Positions 57,402 to 64,000 of a stretch of 64,000 nt of DNA are shown here, one piece after another. The DNA is from Plasmodium malariae (lineage: Eukaryota > Apicomplexa > Aconoidasida > Haemosporida > Plasmodiidae). The position numbers and the translations under genes are program-made. How positions within the stretch are numbered: position 1 is the first letter of the stretch; each line of letters opens with the position of its first letter. Below the pieces are notes generated by a model. It was not told the DNA's origin, searched no databases, and saw only the letters and a program-made list of their open reading frames with translations. Location: positions 496,001-560,000 of the forward strand of contig NC_041785.1 in NCBI RefSeq assembly GCF_900090045.1. The letters run 5' to 3'.

Positions 57402-58816
57402 CGAGCGAGGAAAACTTTCATTTTGACAAGACATACTTTTTATTGTGCATACTTTAATATAAACTTTTCTTTTTCTTTTTTTTGTTGTTTATCTATTTTT
57501 ACCTAGCTAAATATTGGGTTGTAATAGGAATCGATGCTTGTCTGTTGATCGTTGTTGTCTTATCTTATTAACTTATGTGTTTACCTGTCGTTTGTTCATA
57601 TGTCTACCAATCATTTATATATCTAGCACATATTTTTTATTTTATATTTTTTATGTTTTTCGTTCTACGTTTTTTATATTTTATAATTATTCTTATTTTT
57701 TATTTTTTGTTTTTTATTTTTTATTTTTTATTTTTTATTTTTTATTTTTTATTTTTTTTTTTTATTTTTTATCTTATATTTTTTATTTTATATTTTTTAT
57801 TTTATATATTTTATATTTTTCATTTTTTGTGTTTACTCGTTGATACAATACACCTCATTAAAACAGGGCTATTTAAAACCTTCGGGTAGCATATGTATAT
57901 TTATGTTAGACATATTTAGCGTTTACCTTTGGCACTTTTAAGATGCTCATCAGGGAACTTGTAGGAATATGTAGAATTACAGTTTTCTCATATTTTTCCT
58001 ACCATTTTAAGAATTTTATTCTCTGTGTTTATTTTATTTTGCTTAATTTTAAAGACTCTACACATCATACATATATATTATATGGGTATATGTATGTGTA
58101 CATATATGTATATATTTGTGTATACATGTATATATATGGGCATATGTACACATGCATGTATATATATATATATATATATATGGTTTATTTCGTTACAGGA
58201 AATATAGAGATAATCATGCGCATAATTCTGCTATTATGTTATATCCCCTTTTTTTAATTCATTATTTCAATGATGAGCATATATACGTGTAAAATGTACA
58301 TTTAGCGAAAGACGAGCTGATTATAAATTTTGTTTTACAGTTTGAAGTACCTATTCAATAAGACATTTTATTCATTTATCCTTTGTTCGTTTGTTGACTT
58401 ATTTGATTATTTAATTAGGTAACTATATAATAATTTAATTATTTAATTTTTTTTTTTTGTTTGTTTTCTTCTTTTTTACGTAGACATTGATATTTATATG
58501 GGAACACATAACATATTAAGTACTTAACCAAACCAATCATGTTAACCACACCAACCATAGACGTGTATGCAGTGCATATATTTATGTCATATTATGTACA
58601 CATGAAATTATGCACGTGTACATGTATGTATAACCGATTAGTCCTATTTTCCCCCTAGTGCTTGCCTATTTTTATTAGTACACTTTTCATCGACGTTTAA
58701 GATAATTTTTCGCTTCATGCGTCACTACCTTTATTTATGACAAAAAAAATATGTTCAACTTTTGAAACGAGACTACTCATTGTTATGTGGTAAAATCTGT
58801 TCATTACAAGATGAAA

Positions 58817-58853
<37 letters not shown>

Positions 58854-59309
58854 GAAAAGAAAAGATATGAAATGAAAAGAAAAGAAAAGAAATAAAATGA
58901 AATAAAATTAAATGAAATTAAATGAAATAAAATGAAATGAAATGAAATAAAATGAAATGAAATAAAATAAAATTAAATTAAATTAAATAAAATTAACTTT
59001 TGAACAATCTAACATGATATGTATATTTCTTCAAGTACATACGCTTATTTTCGATAAGAAAAGTGTACACTTTTCTTTCATTTATATTATTTTATATTCT
59101 TATATTTTTACATTTTTATATTTTTACATTTTTATGTATTACATTTTTATGTATTACATTTTTATGTATTACATTTTTATGTATTACATTTATAATATAT
59201 TTCATAGATATAAGCTACTATTACAAAACATATGAATTGCATTGCAAAATATAACGTGAAACCGTCCCTCAACAATTAGCAGTTAAGCACTTTATTCTTT
59301 GAAGCATAC

Positions 59310-59690
59310 AAATATACATACAAATAAATATACAAATATACATACATACAAATAAATATACAAATATACATACATACAAATAAATATACAAATATACATA
59401 CATACAAATAAATATACAAATATACATACATATAATAATATACAAATATACATACAAATAAATATACAAATATACATACAATATACAAATAATACAAATA
59501 TACAAATACATACATAAATAAATATACAAATATACATACAAATAAATATACAAATATACATACAAATAAATATACAAATATACATACAAATAAATATACA
59601 AATATACATACATATAAATAAATATACAAATATACATACAAATAAATATACAAATATACATACATACAAATAAATATACAAATATACATG
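59310..59690. repeat. AT-rich minisatellite of ATACAAATAAATATACAA units
   Basis: Around 15 copies of a unit of 22-26 bases made from ATACAAATAAATATACAA plus CATA steps. All three minus-strand frames stay open for over 130 codons (Tyr/Ile/Cys/Val), which is a repeat effect. Confidence 0.9.
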
Positions 59691-60169
59691 GGAGGGCTTC
59701 GTGCCCCCCATTTGCTAGTAGTATAAAACTAATATTCCCAGTGAACAGATGAAAACATTGCTTTAATAAGAATGTAAAATTTGCACACAAAAAAAAAAGA
59801 AATTTCGTTCATTTCAATATTCATGTGTCGGCTCACAAGAACATGTATATATATATATGTATTTATGCATATATATTTTTTTTTTCTTACACCTTGTTAG
59901 AATGTTTCATTAATTTCGCTGTTTCCCTGTGTATAAGAACAATTTTTAGTCTTTAAAGTTCATATATAAAAAAAAAAATACTGAATAAATTATATACATA
60001 CTTACGTTCTGTGCACATTTTTTAACATAATATCGTCATAATTATTTGCATAAAATTATAAGAGCGTAAGAAGCACATGTTCCCAGTTTTGCAGTTTTTA
60101 TATTTTTTAGCTTCTTTATATTTTCGAACGTTTTTATGTTTTTTAGCTTTTAGTTTTTTCAACCTTTTT

Positions 60170-60350
60170 AGTTTTTTAACCTTTTTATAGTTTTTAACTT
60201 TTTATAGTTTTTTAACTTTTTATAGTTTTTTAACTTTTTATAGTTTTTTAACCTTTTTATAGTTTTTTAATTTTTTATAGTTTTTTAACTTTTTATAGTT
60301 TTTTAACCTTTTTATAGTTTTTTAACCTTTTTATAATTTTTCATCCTTTT
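60170..60350. repeat. 20-21-bp minisatellite TTTTTAACTTTTTATAG
   Basis: Seven to eight copies of GTTTTTTAACTTTTTATA, with TTAACC variants. It grades into the next array on the right. Confidence 0.88.
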
Positions 60351-60399
60351 TAGTTTTTTCGACCGTTTTATATTTTCTAGCCTTTTTAGTTTTTCAAAT

Positions 60400-60648
60400 C
60401 TTTTTAGATTTTTTACCCTTTTTAGTTTTTTTACTCTTTTTAGTTTTTTTACCCTTTTTAGTTTTTCTACCCTTTTTAGTTTTCCTTCCCTTTTTAGTTT
60501 TCCTTCCCTTTTTAGTTTTCCTTCCCTTTTTAGTTTTCCTTCCCTTTTTAGTTTTCCTTCCCTTTTTAGTTTTCCTTCCCTTTTTAGTTTTCCATCCCTT
60601 TTTAGTTTTCCTTCCCTTTTTAGTTTTCCTTCCCTTTTTAGAATTATT
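60400..60648. repeat. 18-bp minisatellite CCCTTTTTAGTTTTCCTT
   Basis: About 14 copies; the ten on the right are nearly identical. Because 18 is a multiple of three the minus strand is open as Lys-Arg-Glu-Gly-Lys-Leu for 116 codons. Composition and grading into non-coding repeats argue against a gene. Confidence 0.93.
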
Positions 60649-60920
60649 TGATGAACACACATTTTGACATTTTTAAGTGCATTTTGTTAGTTTAGAGATG
60701 CATTAACCAAAACGAGTTATACTTATAGCCATATAATTATGATTGATAACAAACCCCTTCATTAAACTGTTACGAGTTCAAGCGAGTAGTACAAAAACTG
60801 CACTGTTGCCTCTACCAAAACAGTAATACAATTTAAGTGTGTATATACATACATGTACTTGCATACGTACTAGTACATACATACGTACGTGGAAGCACAC
60901 TTACCCACTTGAATGCATAC

Positions 60921-63900
60921 ATGCGTGAAATTGCCAAAATGAACGATATTTCGTTAGAGCAAATAACGTTGCAGCTTGATTTCCTGAAGGGACTAGACTT
61001 GTTTTGCATTTTCAAGTTCATCATAACAAATGATATTGAAATATATAGGGAGGAGTCATATAACATTTTAATAAATATTATCAATTCGTATAAAATTATT
61101 AATATAGAGGAGTCAAATCATATATTTTCAGATAACCAAAAAATATATGAGAAATACTTTTACAACTATAGAAAAGGGCCATCAAAAAAGAGGGGTGTTT
61201 CGATCCCACGCATTGGAAGCAGCAACAGCTGTAGTGGCAGCAATGGTAGCACCAGTGGAAGCAGCATTACTACTAAGGGAAAAAACATAAGTAGCAATGA
61301 TAACATCATCAACAGCAGTGGAAGCAGTGCAACCACTCCATGTTCAAATCAGTACAATGCTCAGGCCATCCAGAGGAGTAAGACGAAAGTGAAGTCAAGT
61401 AAAGATGTGAAAAATGCAAAGATACAGGATATTTACATGAACGACTCCCTGTTTTCTAAAAATATGTACAACAAAAAATTGTTTGAATTTTTTAAATTTC
61501 CTAAGAGTAAGAAAGTAGCTGAGTATGTAAATATGGTTTGCGTCAATAGGTTGATAAAAGAACCATTAAATATGAACTTAAGTTTTGTAAAATTTGATAA
61601 AAAAAAAAAAAAAAGAAAAAAAAGAAGGAGAAGAGGTAATAAAAATAACTCAAGAGAATTATATATAAAAAATAAATGCAAATATAATAGTGACTCAGGT
61701 ATTGTAAACAAAAAGATGAAAAGTACATGTAGTTGTTGTTATGAGACTAAAGAAAATTATAAAGAGTTATCAAAAAATTTTAAAAAATTATTTAATGAAA
61801 CAGATATTTCTGTTTCGGATTCATCTGAGATATTATCTACATTAAAAATATCCTTTGCTAAAACTCATGAAAATAATTACCTAGATATGAATTGTAGTAA
61901 TTCAGATGATGACTCTGCTTATGATTATGATTATTACAGTGAAACGACAACTATGCAAGAAAATCAAAAGGAACAAAAGAACGTTAAACTTCAGAATAAA
62001 TTTCTATCACTCAAGTTATCCATGTACAACTCCAGCCTACTCAAAAATAGAGGGGAACACGGGGATGAAAACGAAAATGAAAATGAAAATGGGAACAATA
62101 ATGGGTTCGGAATCAAGAGTATAATAAATGAGGACGACACTAATCGAAGCAACAACATTCGAAACTGTGACACCTACGTGAGCAAATTCTACGACGAGAC
62201 AAATCTTTGCTTTAAGCATTACTATGATATTCACAATATTCTTAATAGGGATCCTAATGGATTAAGGAAAATAAAAATTATGTTAAAAAAAGATATTGGT
62301 ACAATAAGCATATCCCCATTTTTTATTAATTTTGATTGTACCAGAATATTCAAAAATGTTTGTAAAGCTTTTAACTTGAGCAAATATGATTACAAAAAAC
62401 AAAGCATACATCAAATAATTAATTTATGCTTTAACACAGAAAATTCGTTAGCTATATTGAAAAACATTTTCCTAGATGATTTATACAAACAACAAAAAGT
62501 ATATGTCAATGAACTGAATAACAAAAAAAATTATAGAAAAAAAGAACATAATATAAGGAAAAAAAATACAGAAAGTGTATTAGATATATTGGATGATGAA
62601 AAAAGAATTAATGTCTTATATTTTATTAACCGATTTTTATATTCACAAAAAACGCCCTTATCGAATTTGTTTAGAGATTACACACTTAGTTTGCACAGTC
62701 AGAAAAATGTGTATAACAGGGTGTGCAGCAATATGTGTAGTGGTACACGTGATGATATGCATGATGTATGTAATAACCCGCTTGACAATCAGAGTGAAGA
62801 CCCCCCTTTTGACGAATTAACCATTGACTACTTAATCTTCTTAATGATTTTTGAAAAAAAAATAGATCAAAAATTTTATAAATTTCTTATTCGAAAAATT
62901 AATAAGTGCAAAATAAACATTACAAAAAATATTAGTAACAAAAATGACAGCAGTTCGGATTTCCGTCCGAACATTGACTATGATCTTGAAAAGGAAACAG
63001 AGCAAAATATAGCGACTGCCATATTGAACGTACACAATAGTTATAAAAGAGAGTCAAACGATAATAGTCTTTCCACGGTTACTAGAAATTCTCGTGAACA
63101 GTCAAGAAAGGGAAATACAAAGGAGTGTGAAATAATTGGCGATCATACGAGGCTACATATTAATAATGGCACCGAAAATAATGTAGACATTTTGATTGAC
63201 CTGAACAGTTTAGGAGATATGTCAAATATGACAAATATGACAAATAAGTCAAATATGACGAATATGGAAAATATGGTAAATATAACAAATTTGACAGATA
63301 TAACAGATGTAACAGATGTAACAGATACGACAAATATGACACATATAACAGGTATGTCCAATATAACAGGTATGTCCAATATAACAGGTATGTCCAATAT
63401 AGTAGGTATGTCCAGTATGGGAGATGTGCGCAGTGTATGCAGTGTGGACAGCGCGAGCTGTGTAAGCAACCCCGACAGCTTGCCGAGTTCCTACAACTTG
63501 ACCAAGGTAAGGATTGTAAATAACTCTAAAGAACAAAGCACTGGTATACCGGCTAACGACGAAGTTTCGCCAGTAACATTGACAAAAGAAAGCAATTTTT
63601 GCAATGGGGAAGAGAAGCTATCGAAATTATTGATCACTGAAAATACAGCAAATGAAAAGAAAAAAAAAAAAAAAGAAAAAAGTTTTGTTAATAAAACAGA
63701 AGTGCAGTACTGTAATGAGGGTAGCGGTGGTTATGAGCTAAATTCGCAAAATGGATGCAACGTTAAAAGCGGGATTAGTAGTTGTATTAATAACGGCATA
63801 CAAATCGGCATCAATAGGTGCAGTAAGGGCAGTGACCAAGCGAATGGCAGTGCATGCGGCAAAATGGATGGGGATGCGGAGGAGGAGGAGGAATATATGG

Positions 63901-64000
63901 ACGATATAGAAGCCAAAACGAGTATGGAAAATGAAATAATATTACTAAAATGCATTAGACCATTTCCTACAATTTACTGGTTAATTAATAAAAATATATG
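60921..64000 (+). CDS. 5' part of a large protein, cut by the window edge
   Basis: The frame opens at ATG 60921 or, six codons on, 60939 (MNDISLEQITLQLDFLKGL) and stays open to the end, over 1020 codons, so it is partial at the 3' side. The first 80 residues and about 430-530 (for example ISPFFINFDCTRIFKNVCKA) read as conserved helical parts. Between them lie Ser/Asn/Lys-rich inserts. A Met/Thr/Asn repeat block follows (SNMTNMTN, then ITGMSN units; DNA about 63215-63420). The last visible part (EIILLKCIRPFPTIYWLIN) looks conserved again. No signal peptide. From remembered gene order next to NDK this could be the counterpart of rhoptry protein RHOP148, but I cannot confirm it from sequence, and the absence of a signal peptide is a caution. 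Confidence 0.85.
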   Translation, partial: MREIAKMNDISLEQITLQLDFLKGLDLFCIFKFIITNDIEIYREESYNILINIINSYKIINIEESNHIFSDNQKIYEKYFYNYRKGPSKKRGVSIPRIGSSNSCSGSNGSTSGSSITTKGKNISSNDNIINSSGSSATTPCSNQYNAQAIQRSKTKVKSSKDVKNAKIQDIYMNDSLFSKNMYNKKLFEFFKFPKSKKVAEYVNMVCVNRLIKEPLNMNLSFVKFDKKKKKRKKRRRRGNKNNSRELYIKNKCKYNSDSGIVNKKMKSTCSCCYETKENYKELSKNFKKLFNETDISVSDSSEILSTLKISFAKTHENNYLDMNCSNSDDDSAYDYDYYSETTTMQENQKEQKNVKLQNKFLSLKLSMYNSSLLKNRGEHGDENENENENGNNNGFGIKSIINEDDTNRSNNIRNCDTYVSKFYDETNLCFKHYYDIHNILNRDPNGLRKIKIMLKKDIGTISISPFFINFDCTRIFKNVCKAFNLSKYDYKKQSIHQIINLCFNTENSLAILKNIFLDDLYKQQKVYVNELNNKKNYRKKEHNIRKKNTESVLDILDDEKRINVLYFINRFLYSQKTPLSNLFRDYTLSLHSQKNVYNRVCSNMCSGTRDDMHDVCNNPLDNQSEDPPFDELTIDYLIFLMIFEKKIDQKFYKFLIRKINKCKINITKNISNKNDSSSDFRPNIDYDLEKETEQNIATAILNVHNSYKRESNDNSLSTVTRNSREQSRKGNTKECEIIGDHTRLHINNGTENNVDILIDLNSLGDMSNMTNMTNKSNMTNMENMVNITNLTDITDVTDVTDTTNMTHITGMSNITGMSNITGMSNIVGMSSMGDVRSVCSVDSASCVSNPDSLPSSYNLTKVRIVNNSKEQSTGIPANDEVSPVTLTKESNFCNGEEKLSKLLITENTANEKKKKKKEKSFVNKTEVQYCNEGSGGYELNSQNGCNVKSGISSCINNGIQIGINRCSKGSDQANGSACGKMDGDAEEEEEYMDDIEAKTSMENEIILLKCIRPFPTIYWLINKNI
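63215..63420 (+). repeat. In-frame Met-Thr-Asn and Ile-Thr-Gly-Met-Ser-Asn repeats
   Basis: Codon-level repeats (9- and 18-base units) inside the large protein. The last four 18-base copies of the ITGMSN type are almost identical, so expansion is recent. Confidence 0.88.

Larger units (their letters stand above)
56508..60920. other. 4.4 kb spacer rich in minisatellites
   Basis: This divergent gap lies between NDK and the large plus-strand gene. It includes A/T runs, a GAGA stretch (57381-57410), T-rich blocks (57060-57160, 57640-57830), A/G-rich units (58815-58990) and three minisatellites listed separately. Two weak coding-like islands exist: plus 58199-58294 after a GTTACAG acceptor (frame with KYRDNHAHNSAIMLY), and minus 58717-58643 (MKRKIILNVDEKCTN). 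I could not connect either to other exons. Confidence 0.5.

Noticed and set aside
58643..58717. 24-codon minus-strand frame beginning MKRKIILNVDEK
   Set aside because: Coding-like but too short and without neighbouring exons or clear donor.
59269..59790. Overlapping minus-strand frames of Tyr/Ile/Cys/Val, the longest with a short varied N-terminal part
   Set aside because: Nearly all of it is the ATACAAATA repeat. The varied part (about 59700-59790) could be an exon, but no partner exon could be joined with confidence.
60312..60662. 116-codon minus-strand Lys-Arg-Glu-Gly frame
   Set aside because: It is the 18-bp minisatellite, it grades into plainly non-coding repeats, and neither end looks like protein.
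1..64000. tRNA, rRNA, CRISPR or insertion-sequence signatures
   Set aside because: Looked for on both strands by eye; no cloverleaf with A/B boxes, no rRNA core, no spaced direct repeats with unique spacers and no transposase motifs were seen.

Overview
The window is nuclear DNA of a malaria parasite (genus Plasmodium). Supporting signs are the very high A+T content, long homopolymer A/T and (TA)n tracts between genes, short AT-rich GT..AG introns, Lys/Asn-rich proteins with low-complexity inserts, and a gene set that as a whole fits Plasmodium. From memory the order NDK - SRP receptor alpha - PS synthase - SKP1 - U1-70K - b5 reductase - AlaRS matches one end of P. falciparum chromosome 13, so the block looks like a conserved syntenic core and not a subtelomere. 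I could not check this. The species cannot be fixed from sequence alone.

Layout, left to right. 0.2-6.2 kb: two secreted acidic/lysine-rich proteins on the minus strand, the larger with about 21 tandem 11-residue repeats. 7.8-11.8 kb: alanyl-tRNA synthetase (minus), with an upstream exon encoding a likely apicoplast leader. 13-14.5 kb: ribosome-assembly factor MRT4 (plus), preceded by an orphan exon. 15.2-16.6 kb: NADH-cytochrome b5 reductase (minus). 17-18.3 kb: cryptic small genes. 18.9-22.3 kb: NOP9-like Pumilio protein (minus). 22.8-23.6 kb: two small spliced genes. 24.2-26.1 kb: secreted Canopy/saposin-like protein (plus). 26.6-28.0 kb: axonemal C1a-32/CFAP119-like protein (minus). 28.1-29.4 kb: a hidden five-exon gene (plus). 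29.8-31.1 kb: U1-70K (minus). 32.6-34.1 kb: SKP1 in five exons (plus). 37-39.8 kb: Asn-rich protein (minus). 39.8-45.5 kb: gene-free, repeat-rich desert. 45.5-48.4 kb: phosphatidylserine synthase in twelve exons (plus). 48.8-49.8 kb: conserved-looking unknown (minus). 50.6 kb: small two-helix membrane protein. 52.3-54 kb: SRP receptor alpha (plus). 56.1-56.5 kb: nucleoside diphosphate kinase (minus). 60.9 kb to the edge: 5' part of a large protein (plus).

These genes are eukaryotic single transcription units, not an operon. Themes present are translation and ribosome biogenesis (AlaRS, MRT4, NOP9), splicing (U1-70K), ubiquitin ligase (SKP1), ER targeting and lipid synthesis (SRP receptor, PS synthase, b5 reductase), nucleotide balance (NDK) and the male-gamete axoneme (CFAP119-like).

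The most useful new observations are the spliced genes that a simple ORF scan misses. They were found as G+C-richer islands bordered by splice sites whose phases match (22.8, 23.3, 28.1, 31.1 and 17.1 kb). Others are the AlaRS leader exon and the synuclein/perilipin/LEA-like 11-mer repeat domain in a secreted protein. All exon models were built by eye and need RNA evidence.
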